Shown piece after piece: positions 6,926-13,972 of a DNA stretch of 28,955 bases. Below the pieces are notes generated by a model, which searched no databases, was not told where the DNA came from, and worked only from the letters and a program-made list of their open reading frames with translations. This DNA is from Alphaproteobacteria bacterium (GTDB lineage Bacteria; Myxococcota_A; UBA796; UBA2385): contig JACKEY010000029.1 in the NCBI GenBank assembly GCA_020632755.1, forward strand, positions 1 through 28,955, written 5' to 3'. Both the position numbers and the translations under genes were made by a program. Each line of letters begins with the position of its first letter. The stretch's first letter is position 1.

Positions 6926-8739
6926 GCCCGAGCCCGGTCCTGCTCGCCGCCCTCGCCCTGGCCGGTCCCGCCGACGCAGCAGAGCTCGTGCCGCTGGCCA
7001 TCGAGCTGCCGGGGGAGGCTCGGGCGCTCGCCGTCGTCGAGGTCGAGGGCGTGGGCGACGTGCTGCTTCGGGCCACCTCCGACGGACTCGCGGCCTCCGT
7101 CCCCCTCGGCACCGTCGAGCCCGCCCTGTGGGACGGTGTCGATCGCGACCTGCAGGGCGGCCCCGGCGGCCTGATGCGCTGCGGCGATGGCGGCGCCGGG
7201 TGGTGGGTCGTCACCGTGAGCGACGGACGCCTGGCCCTGGAAGCCGGTCCGACCTGGGACGACGCGCCCTGCGACCGGGTCACCCTGGCGCCGACGGACG
7301 ACGGCTACACCATGGTGGTCGTGCTGCGACAGGACGGGACCCCGGTCGCCCACCGCCTGCGCGACGACGGCACCCTCGACACCGGCCCGGACTGGCCTGG
7401 CGACGCCGTGCAGCGGCTGGCAGGGGGGGAGGGCGCGGCCATGGCCTGGGCTCCCGACGCAGCGGAAGGCTGGCTGTGGGAGGGGCGGGGCTGGGTCGCG
7501 ACGGATGACCCCGCAGGCGCGGACGAGGCGGCCCGCCGCGACGGCCTGTGGTGGCTCGCCTTCGCCGACTCGCACACGCTGCGTACCCCCTCGGGCCTCC
7601 ACGTCGACGTCTCCGTGCAGCCCCAGCTGCTGCGGGGGGCCGACCTCGACGCCGACGACGTCGTCGACCTCGTCGTGGGCGGACCCCATGGCGACGGCGG
7701 ACGGCTTCAGGTGCTCACCGCCACCACCGCCTCGAGCGTGGACCTCGACCGCCCGCCGGTCGACGTCGCGGCGCTACAGCTGGACACGGACAGCTGCGAC
7801 GAGCTGGTCGTGGTGGACGATCTGGGCAGCCTGTGGGCGCTCGATCTCGACCCCTGCCCCATCGGGCCGGACCTCGACGGCGACGGCTACAGCTGGGACC
7901 AGGGGGACTGCGACGACAGCGATCCCGACCGCCACCCGAACGCCGAAGAGCGCTGCGATCTGGTCGACGACGACTGCAACGGCATCGCCGAGCAGCCGAT
8001 CGTGCTGCGGGTCGCCCCGGGAGCGCACCCGACCGAGACCGACGGCAGCTTCACCCTCGAGGGCCAGTCCTGGCCCTGCACGCCAGCGTCGATCGCCCTC
8101 GAGCTCGCCGAGCCGGTGGACTTCCTGGACTGCCCCGACGTGAACGGCCCGCTGACCTGCCGGGTCCAGGACGACGGATCGTTCATCGTCCGCATCGAGG
8201 CCCGGGACGCGCGGGGGCGCGTGCTCGGGTCCGACGAGTGGGTCGGACAGGTCGACGAGGTGCCCCCCGAGCTCATCCGCACCTGGATCGACGAAGACGG
8301 CGAGGAGCGCAGCTACCCGGGCATGGTGGCCGGCCGCCGCTACCGCCACCGGGTCGAAGCCCGACCGCAGGGACCAGAAGACATCGTCACCCTCACCTGG
8401 AGCACGGACTCCTACTGGGTGCAGCTCGACGACGACAGCCGGGCCACCGGGAACCCCGCCGTCCTGGAGTTCTCGGTCGAGCCCCCTTGCACCACCGAGT
8501 GGACCGACGCCTGGATCGAGCTGGTGGCCACCGAGCACGGTGGCGGCGAGACCATCTGGGCCGACAGTGTCCGGGCCAACGGGGCCGCGGACTGTCCATC
8601 GGCCCCTGAGGCCGAGGCGGAGGCAGAGGGCTGCGTCTACCGCGGGGGGGCCTGCGCGACCGGGCCGCTGCGTGGCGGCGCGCTGCTCGTCGGCCTGGGC
8701 GCGCCGCTCGTCGGACTCCGGCGGCGGCGGTGGCGCTGA
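6922..8739 (+). CDS. Exported repeat protein with MopE-like metal-binding motif and MYXO-CTERM-like tail (family B, copy 1)
   Basis: A 605-residue secreted protein. After a short signal peptide (VLLAALALAGPADAA) comes a region of beta-propeller/FG-GAP character (for example GADLDADDVVDLVVGG and LDTDSCDELVVVDDLGSLWALD). Near residues 313-350 it carries the Asp/Cys-rich motif DLDGDGYSWDQGDCDDSD, then HPNAEERCDLVDDDCNG. This matches the putative metal-binding motif common in myxobacterial surface proteins (MopE-like). The C-terminal third has a further beta-rich domain. It ends with a Cys-containing segment, a hydrophobic helix and RRRRWR. Its start overlaps the previous stop by 4 bases. It is clearly paralogous to the gene at 9665. 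The function is unknown; calcium or copper binding is only suggested by the motif. Confidence 0.85.
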   Translation: MSPSPVLLAALALAGPADAAELVPLAIELPGEARALAVVEVEGVGDVLLRATSDGLAASVPLGTVEPALWDGVDRDLQGGPGGLMRCGDGGAGWWVVTVSDGRLALEAGPTWDDAPCDRVTLAPTDDGYTMVVVLRQDGTPVAHRLRDDGTLDTGPDWPGDAVQRLAGGEGAAMAWAPDAAEGWLWEGRGWVATDDPAGADEAARRDGLWWLAFADSHTLRTPSGLHVDVSVQPQLLRGADLDADDVVDLVVGGPHGDGGRLQVLTATTASSVDLDRPPVDVAALQLDTDSCDELVVVDDLGSLWALDLDPCPIGPDLDGDGYSWDQGDCDDSDPDRHPNAEERCDLVDDDCNGIAEQPIVLRVAPGAHPTETDGSFTLEGQSWPCTPASIALELAEPVDFLDCPDVNGPLTCRVQDDGSFIVRIEARDARGRVLGSDEWVGQVDEVPPELIRTWIDEDGEERSYPGMVAGRRYRHRVEARPQGPEDIVTLTWSTDSYWVQLDDDSRATGNPAVLEFSVEPPCTTEWTDAWIELVATEHGGGETIWADSVRANGAADCPSAPEAEAEAEGCVYRGGACATGPLRGGALLVGLGAPLVGLRRRRWR

Positions 8740-8760
8740 GGATCCGCCCGGCGCGGATCC
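8740..8760. other. Perfect inverted repeat between the two duplicated gene pairs
   Basis: GGATCCGC (8740-8747), a 5-base spacer and GCGGATCC (8753-8760) form a perfect 8-bp stem starting one base after the stop codon. There is no U-run on either strand, so it may be a Rho-type transcript end or an operator for the gene pair downstream. A -10-like TATCCT follows at 8775-8780. Confidence 0.55.
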
Positions 8761-8774
8761 CACCTTGCCCGGCC

Positions 8775-8780
8775 TATCCT
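8775..8780 (+). promoter_or_regulatory. Possible -10 element placing transcription start at the ATG
   Basis: TATCCT lies exactly 6 bases before the ATG at 8787. There is no convincing -35 at 16-18 bases upstream. The spacing would give a leaderless mRNA for the second gene pair. Only C residues lie between the hexamer and ATG, so there is no ribosome site. Confidence 0.4.
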
Positions 8781-8786
8781 CCCCCC

Positions 8787-9665
8787 ATGGTCCCCCTCCT
8801 CCTCGCATCGCTGCTGCCCGGCATCCGTCCGGCCGTCGCGGACACCGGGACCCCCGACACCGGGACCCCCGACACCGGTCCGGCCGACACCGGCGGACTG
8901 GACAGCGGGGGCGGGGACACTGGCGCCCCGGAGCGCATCGCCATCGAGGGCGCGCGCACCCTCCACGAGGGCTTCCCGCTGTCGCTGACGGCATCGTCGG
9001 AGCTCGATGTCGATCTGTGGACCTGGGAGGTGCTGCAGCTGCACGGCCTGGACGAAGGCGACTTCGCTTCGTGCGACAGCGCCGGTGGCGCGCTGTCCTG
9101 CGAGACCATCGACGACGGCGAGCTGCTCGCGACCGTGTCGGCGTGGTCGGAGACCGAGGGTCTGCTCGCCCGGCGCACGGTCACCGTCCTGGTGGAGAAC
9201 GACGCCCCGACCCTGTCCGGCGGCGCGGATCTGGCCCGGGGTCAGGTGCGGCTCGCCCAGGGCGAAGCCTTCGCGCTGGACTTCGAGCTGATCGACGCCG
9301 AGGGAGACGGGCCGTGGGCCGAGGCGGTGACCGTTCCGAGCTGGGCCTCGCTGCGGTCGCTGGGCGAGGACGGGTGGCGGCTGCAGGGCGTCGCGCCGAG
9401 CCGCGCGGTGAGCGAGGAGGCCTGGCTGCGGTTCCGGGACGAGGAGGGCGGCGACCGCTCCCTGCTGGTCGCCTTCCATGTGTCCGACACCGATCCCGAC
9501 GACGCCTACGATCCGACCGAGGACGACCCCGAGCCCGACGAGTGGTTGGACGAGGTCACGTGGGGGGATGGCTCGGGCTGCGGCGGCTCGAGCTGCTGCG
9601 GCGCGTCGGTGCTGTGGTTCCCGCTCGGCCTGCTGGCGGTGCGGCGCCGACGGAAGGCCCCCTGA
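8787..9665 (+). CDS. Exported DTG-repeat surface protein with MYXO-CTERM-like tail (family A, copy 2)
   Basis: A 292-residue secreted protein, paralogue of the gene at 6092. The signal peptide (VPLLLASLLPGIRPAVA) is followed by a TPDTG repeat encoded by 15-base DNA units (8841-8885). The shared block HGLDEGDF, LSCETIDDGEL, SAW and VENDAPTL is present. Behind it is a cadherin-like segment (QGEAFALDFELIDAEGDGP, then WLRFRDEEGGDRS) that has a close counterpart in the C-terminal half of the gene at 11422. The C-terminus is GCGGSSCCG, a hydrophobic helix and RRRRKAP. The ATG at 8787 is chosen because the signal peptide begins there. The stop overlaps the next ATG as TGATG. A role in adhesion or the cell envelope is likely but not shown. 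Confidence 0.85.
   Translation: MVPLLLASLLPGIRPAVADTGTPDTGTPDTGPADTGGLDSGGGDTGAPERIAIEGARTLHEGFPLSLTASSELDVDLWTWEVLQLHGLDEGDFASCDSAGGALSCETIDDGELLATVSAWSETEGLLARRTVTVLVENDAPTLSGGADLARGQVRLAQGEAFALDFELIDAEGDGPWAEAVTVPSWASLRSLGEDGWRLQGVAPSRAVSEEAWLRFRDEEGGDRSLLVAFHVSDTDPDDAYDPTEDDPEPDEWLDEVTWGDGSGCGGSSCCGASVLWFPLGLLAVRRRRKAP
8841..8885 (+). repeat. 15-base tandem repeat coding TPDTG
   Basis: Two identical 15-base units (8841-8855 and 8856-8870, starting GACACCGGG) and a third diverged unit (8871-8885) encode the DTG-rich linker right after the signal peptide cleavage site. The repeat is in frame, so copy-number change would lengthen or shorten the linker without a frameshift. Confidence 0.75.
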
Positions 9666-11422
9666 TGGTGATCCTGCTGGCCCTGGTCGCGCCGGCTGCG
9701 GGGGACGGCCTGGTGCCGCTCGAGCTGCCCATCGACGGGCCGGTGCTCGCTGCGGCCGGGCTGTCGGTGGACGGCACACCCCTGGTCGCGGTGGCCGACG
9801 GCGCCACGGTGCGCTTCGTGGACGCCACCGACGGCGCCACCCTGTCCGGCATCGACGACGACGCCACCGGGCTGGTCGGCGTCGCCGACGGCGTCGTGAC
9901 CTGTGGCCCGAGTGGAGCGACCTGGCTGCCGCTGTCGTGGGACGGGGACACGCTCGAAGTCGGCGCGGTCGATCGGGTCACGCTGACGCTGCGCTGCACC
10001 GCGGTGGTCGGAGGGACCGCTGCGGACGGTCGCGTTGCCGTGGCCGTGCCGGACGGGGACCCCTGGCTGGGCACCGTCGGCGCCGACGGACCGGTCGCGG
10101 ATGCGCGGCCCTGGCCCTGGGGTGCAGTCGACGGCCTGGGCCCGGCGGGGGAGGACTTCGGGGCCTGGGATCTCGACGAGCAGCTGGTCTTCTCCCCCGC
10201 CGACGACAGCTGGTCCTCGGTCCACCTGGCCACTCCCTTCCTGGCGGTGGCCTGGCTCTCGGACCGGGCCTGGCGGATCGACGGCGTCGAGGCTGCCCTG
10301 CGCGCGGTCGACACCGACGAGGCCGTCGCCGTGGATCTGCTCCCCGACGGCCTCTGGTCCGTGGACCTCGGGCGGCCCGGGCTGCTGGCCACCGGCCTCC
10401 GCACGACCGACGGCGCCCCGGTGGCGCGACTGCTCACCTCCTCCACGACCCTCGCGGTCACCCTCCCCGCACCCGTGCGCTCCGTGCACGGCGCGGAGCT
10501 CGACGACGACGCCTGCCCGGAGCTGCTGCTCACCCTCACCGACGACGCGCTGGTCGCCCTGGATCAGGAGCCCTGCGCCCTGGGCGTCGACCGGGACGGG
10601 GACGGCTACACCACCGACGAAGGCGACTGCGACGACGACGACGACAGCCGCCATCCCGGCGCCGAGGAGCACTGCGACGACATCGACCAGGACTGCGACG
10701 GCCGCATCGAGCGCGGCGACGATGTCGTCTGGTCCGGCATCGACTGGTTCGACGAGACCGACGCGGTGATCACCCTGTCCGCCGGCCCCGCCGACTGTTC
10801 CCCCGACTCGGTCGAGCTCGCCGACGCCAGCCCGGACGACCGCCACGCATGCACGTCCGAGGGCGACACCGTCGAGTGCCGGATCTTCGATGCCACCGTC
10901 CTGCGTATCGAGGCCACGGTGCGGGACGACGAGGGCCGGGTGCTGGCCACCGACCTCGCGCAGATCGAGGTGCACGAGGCTCCACCGGAGCTGCACTGGA
11001 CCAGCGAGGAGTCACTGGCTCAGGTCGGCGCCGGCGACCACTTCGAGGTGGCGCTGGAGGCCCGCGCCGTCGGCGCCCACGACGAGGTGGTCGTCCGCCT
11101 GCAGTCCGACGTGGACTGGCTGACCCTGCGCGAGGACAGCGGCAGCCCGGCCTCCCACGTCCAGGCGACGCTGATCGGGGACGTGCCGTGCACCCCCTGG
11201 GACGAGGAGACGGCCTTCGAGCTCGTCGCCGCAGAGGTCTCCGGAGGCAGCACCACCCTGCCCGTCACCCTGCGCATCGCCGGGGACCCCGACTGCGCTC
11301 CGGAGCCCCGCGCGGACGATGGCTGCGCCTGCGGCAGCTGCGCCTCCTCCGGGGCCGGGCCCTTCGCCCCCGTCCTCCTCCTGGGCATGCCGCTCTGGCT
11401 CCGTCGGCGTAGGGGGAGGTGA
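9665..11422 (+). CDS. Exported repeat protein with MopE-like metal-binding motif and MYXO-CTERM-like tail (family B, copy 2)
   Basis: A 585-residue secreted protein, paralogue of the gene at 6922 over its whole length. It has a short signal peptide (VILLALVAPAAG) and the same first mature block (LVPLELP against LVPLAIELP). A propeller-like region follows, then the Asp/Cys motif DRDGDGYTTDEGDCDDDDD with HPGAEEHCDDIDQDCDG near residue 320. The following PPEL...VGAGDHFEVALEARAVG region corresponds to PPEL...VAGRRYRHRVEARPQG in copy 1. The C-terminus has a CACGSCASS Cys cluster, a hydrophobic helix and RRRRGR. It overlaps both neighbours by one base, so it is translated with them. Binding of a divalent metal is inferred from the motif only. 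Confidence 0.85.
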   Translation: MVILLALVAPAAGDGLVPLELPIDGPVLAAAGLSVDGTPLVAVADGATVRFVDATDGATLSGIDDDATGLVGVADGVVTCGPSGATWLPLSWDGDTLEVGAVDRVTLTLRCTAVVGGTAADGRVAVAVPDGDPWLGTVGADGPVADARPWPWGAVDGLGPAGEDFGAWDLDEQLVFSPADDSWSSVHLATPFLAVAWLSDRAWRIDGVEAALRAVDTDEAVAVDLLPDGLWSVDLGRPGLLATGLRTTDGAPVARLLTSSTTLAVTLPAPVRSVHGAELDDDACPELLLTLTDDALVALDQEPCALGVDRDGDGYTTDEGDCDDDDDSRHPGAEEHCDDIDQDCDGRIERGDDVVWSGIDWFDETDAVITLSAGPADCSPDSVELADASPDDRHACTSEGDTVECRIFDATVLRIEATVRDDEGRVLATDLAQIEVHEAPPELHWTSEESLAQVGAGDHFEVALEARAVGAHDEVVVRLQSDVDWLTLREDSGSPASHVQATLIGDVPCTPWDEETAFELVAAEVSGGSTTLPVTLRIAGDPDCAPEPRADDGCACGSCASSGAGPFAPVLLLGMPLWLRRRRGR

Positions 11423-13011
11423 TGCTCCTCCTCCTCCTCCCCCTCCCCGCCCTGGCCGGCAGCCTGTCGCTCGAGGTCGGCGAGCCCGATCTGGCCGCCG
11501 ACGGCGTGGCCATCGGCGCGATGCCGGGCCGGGTCTTCGTGGCCCAGGCCCTCGACGTGATCGAGGTGGATCCCGCGACCGGCGAGGTGCTGGGCAGCTG
11601 GCCCGCCCGCGCCGGGCAGCTCGCGCCGTTCTCGATCGACGGCACGGCCGCGGTGGCGCTGTGCACACCGAGCGGCGTGGAGCTGCTGCGGCCCGACAGC
11701 CCGGTGGACACGGGCGCCGAGCCGACGGTCGGCATGGCGGACGGCAGCTGCGGCGCGGTCGCGGCCGACGATGACGTGCTGGTCGCTGCGGTCGCCGGCA
11801 CCCTGCTGCGCTGGGAGTGGGTCGAGGGCGAGCGCCAGCCGCCGATCGATCTCGCGCTGGACCTGGAGACGCCGCGCCTCGCCGTGCTGGGCGACGACGT
11901 GGCGGCCCTGTCGCAGGGAGAGGCGACCCTGCACCTGCACGACGGCACCGGCTGGAGCAGCCTGGTGCTCGATGCCGAAGCCGCCGATGTGGCCATCGCG
12001 GACGACGACGACGGCCCGACGGCGTGGGCATCGCTGCCGGGAACCGAAGCGCTGCAGAGCCCGCTGGGCACGCTGTCGCTGGTGTGGCCGCCCGGGCTGC
12101 TGGCCGCCAGCGACGTCGAAGGCGACGGCATCGGGGCCCTGACCATCGGGCGGCTGGAGACCGGCGGACTGTCCGCCATGGGCACGGACTTCGACGGGGC
12201 CCTGTACCTGGAGCAGCCCCTGTCCAGCCGCGGGCTGGACGCCGCCGACCTGGACGGGGACGGCTGCGACGACCACGTGGTCATGGACCGGCTGGGCACG
12301 GTGCGGGTCATCTGGACCCGCGGCTGCAACCCGGTGCTGGCCGTGGCGACCGACCACGACCTGCCAGACCGGGTCGAAGAGGGGGAGCGCCTGTCGGGAC
12401 AGGCCAGCCTGGTCGACGACCCTGGCGTCGGCGGCACCTGGGAGCTGACGGTGATCCGCGGCGCCGAGCTGGCCAGCTGCACCACGGAAGGCTCGCGCAT
12501 CCGCTGTGATGTGCTCGATGACGGCGAGCTAGCAGTGCTAGCCTCGTGGGTCAGCGACGACGGCACGGCCGCCGGCGGTTTCGAGCACGCGATCACGCTG
12601 GAGAACGTGGCTCCGACCCTGGAAGACAGCGGCGGGCCGGCGGGCCAGCTGCTCGCCGGCGCCGTGACCGTGAGCGGCCCCACGGCCCAGCGGCTGGTGG
12701 CGCGGGACCCCGGCGACGACACCGTCACCTTCGACCTGCAGGGCAGCCTGCCCGACTGGTTCTCGATCAGCAGCGACGGCCGGCTGCAGGCCGACCCGGA
12801 CGGGCCCGGCAGCTGGTCCGGCAACCTGACCCTGCGCGACGAGGACGGCGGCGCGTCTGTCCTGTACTTCACGCTGGAGTCGACGGTGCCCGCGAGCAAG
12901 ACGCCGGTCGAGACCGCGGGCGACTGTGGCTGCAGCGGCGTGCACCCGGCCGGTGCTCCCTTCGTTGCGCTGCTGGTGGGCATCCTGGGCCTGCGACGGC
13001 GACGCTCTTGA
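11422..13011 (+). CDS. Exported chimeric surface protein joining family B and family A segments
   Basis: A 529-residue secreted protein. The signal peptide LLLLLPLPALAG is followed by a propeller/FG-GAP-like half that includes GLDAADLDGDGCDDHVVMDRLGTVRVIW, corresponding to the same position in the family B genes. The C-terminal half matches family A: a Cys pair with RCDVLDDGELAVLASW, LENVAPTLED, then LVARDPGDDTVTFDLQ and LTLRDEDGGAS. It lacks the MopE-like motif. The tail is CGCSG, a hydrophobic helix and RRRRS. The ATG at 11422 follows a strong GGGGGAGG site; a GTG at 11419 is the alternative. The 1-base overlap with the previous gene makes it the last member of the cluster. One CTAGC-N3-GCTAG palindrome (12529-12541) lies inside. 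Confidence 0.83.
   Translation: MLLLLLPLPALAGSLSLEVGEPDLAADGVAIGAMPGRVFVAQALDVIEVDPATGEVLGSWPARAGQLAPFSIDGTAAVALCTPSGVELLRPDSPVDTGAEPTVGMADGSCGAVAADDDVLVAAVAGTLLRWEWVEGERQPPIDLALDLETPRLAVLGDDVAALSQGEATLHLHDGTGWSSLVLDAEAADVAIADDDDGPTAWASLPGTEALQSPLGTLSLVWPPGLLAASDVEGDGIGALTIGRLETGGLSAMGTDFDGALYLEQPLSSRGLDAADLDGDGCDDHVVMDRLGTVRVIWTRGCNPVLAVATDHDLPDRVEEGERLSGQASLVDDPGVGGTWELTVIRGAELASCTTEGSRIRCDVLDDGELAVLASWVSDDGTAAGGFEHAITLENVAPTLEDSGGPAGQLLAGAVTVSGPTAQRLVARDPGDDTVTFDLQGSLPDWFSISSDGRLQADPDGPGSWSGNLTLRDEDGGASVLYFTLESTVPASKTPVETAGDCGCSGVHPAGAPFVALLVGILGLRRRRS
12529..12541. repeat. CTAGC-N3-GCTAG palindrome, site 1
   Basis: CTAGCAGTGCTAG, extended by one more matched pair to 15 bp (12528-12542). 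It encodes Leu-Ala-Val-Leu with two CTA codons, an otherwise rare codon here. See the sites at 18969 and 20932. Confidence 0.8.
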
Positions 13012-13027
13012 GGTGACACGACATCGG

Positions 13028-13056
13028 TGGACTTGACGCGTAAAGTGCGCTACCAT
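13028..13056 (+). promoter_or_regulatory. Promoter of the EAD1-like gene
   Basis: TGGACT (13028-13033), a 17-base spacer and TACCAT (13051-13056) each match four of six consensus positions. The ATG at 13064 begins 7 bases after the -10, so the message is probably leaderless from that ATG. A TTGACG at 13033 is too close to TACCAT to be its partner. Confidence 0.45.
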
Positions 13057-13063
13057 GCGGGTC

Positions 13064-13972
13064 ATGGACCTCTCTCCGCGCGAAACCCACGACCTCGCTT
13101 CCTTCTTCGCCCGTCGCTTCCCCGACCGGAGCGAGCTGGATCAGCTGGCCCGCACGGCGGGCATCGAGCTCGCCGACACCCTGGCCGGGGACGTGCAGAC
13201 CGTGTGGAGCACGGTGATCGTCGAAGCCAGCGTGCAGGGCCGCCTGCGCCGCCTGGCGCGCACCCTGGCCGCCCAGGACCGCGACGACGCCAACCTGCAG
13301 GAGGTCTGCGGGCTGATCCTGCGGGCCGAGCGCCGGCCGATGGCCCCGATCCTGGCCGTCGCGGCCGTGGGCGTGGTGGTCCTGGTGGCCGCCACCGGCT
13401 TCGCGCTGCGCATGGCCTCGCCGTCCGCGGACGAGACCGTCGCCGCCACGGCCCCGGTCGCGGCCGAGGTCGCTCCCGCGGCGGCCCCCGCCGAACCGAC
13501 CGAGGCCGTCGAGCCCGCCGCTGTCGAGACCGCCGCCGTCGAGGCCGCCGCCGTCGAGACCGCCGCCGTCGAGACCGCCGCTGTCGCCGCAGCGACGGCC
13601 CCGGCGTCCTCGCCCGAGCCCGCCTCGACCGAGCCCGCCTCGAAGCCGGTCCGCACCGCCTCCATCGCGCCGACCGCGACCCACACCGCCGCCGCTGTGC
13701 CCGCGGGCTGCGACGGGGCCCCCGGCCAGGTCGTCGGCTACTGGTACGCCGGCCGCACCAGCCCGGGCGCCAAGGGCGACGTGATCACGCTGGACCAGGC
13801 CGTGAACGTGCGGGCCGACTACCCCGACCGCCACAACGGCTACGACTCCAGCGCCCGCGTGCAGTGCACCCTGGGCGCCGGCGCGCGCTTCGAGCTGGCC
13901 GAAGCCCCGATCCACGTGCCCGGCGATGCCTACTGGGTCCCGTTGGTCGCCGGCTCGCGGCTCAGCGACTGA
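13064..13972 (+). CDS. Effector-associated-domain-like, single-pass membrane protein with SH3-like C-terminal domain
   Basis: A 302-residue protein in four parts. Residues 1-90 resemble the EAD1 family of adaptor domains (helical, with the signature GRLRRLARTLAAQDRDDANLQEV). These domains are known from bacterial conflict and signalling systems, where matching copies link a sensor to an effector. One transmembrane helix follows (about 94-115, APILAVAAVGVVVLVAATGFAL). Next is an Ala/Val/Glu/Thr linker built from five 15-base repeats. Last is an SH3-like domain with GYWYAG, NVRADYPDRHNGYDSSARVQCTL and YWVPLVAG. The predicted topology puts the adaptor in the cytoplasm and the SH3-like domain outside the membrane. 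The start at 13064 is preferred because the EAD begins there and the -10 is 7 bases upstream; an ATG at 13055 adds three residues. Its 3' end overlaps the convergent gene by 11 bases. The family call is by eye. Confidence 0.75.
   Translation: MDLSPRETHDLASFFARRFPDRSELDQLARTAGIELADTLAGDVQTVWSTVIVEASVQGRLRRLARTLAAQDRDDANLQEVCGLILRAERRPMAPILAVAAVGVVVLVAATGFALRMASPSADETVAATAPVAAEVAPAAAPAEPTEAVEPAAVETAAVEAAAVETAAVETAAVAAATAPASSPEPASTEPASKPVRTASIAPTATHTAAAVPAGCDGAPGQVVGYWYAGRTSPGAKGDVITLDQAVNVRADYPDRHNGYDSSARVQCTLGAGARFELAEAPIHVPGDAYWVPLVAGSRLSD
13508..13582 (+). repeat. Five 15-base tandem units coding Val-Glu-x-Ala-Ala
   Basis: Units begin GTCGAG at 13508, 13523, 13538, 13553 and 13568 and differ only at one or two positions. 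They form the linker between the transmembrane helix and the SH3-like domain. Slippage would change the linker length in steps of five residues. Confidence 0.8.

Noticed and set aside
7861..7983. EF-hand calcium-binding loops in the DGDGY motifs
   Set aside because: The spacing and the Cys residues fit the MopE-like putative metal-binding motif better than an EF-hand helix-loop-helix; the metal is not determined.
8765..8780. TTGCCC at 8765 as the -35 partner of TATCCT
   Set aside because: Only four bases separate the two hexamers, far too short for a sigma-70 promoter.
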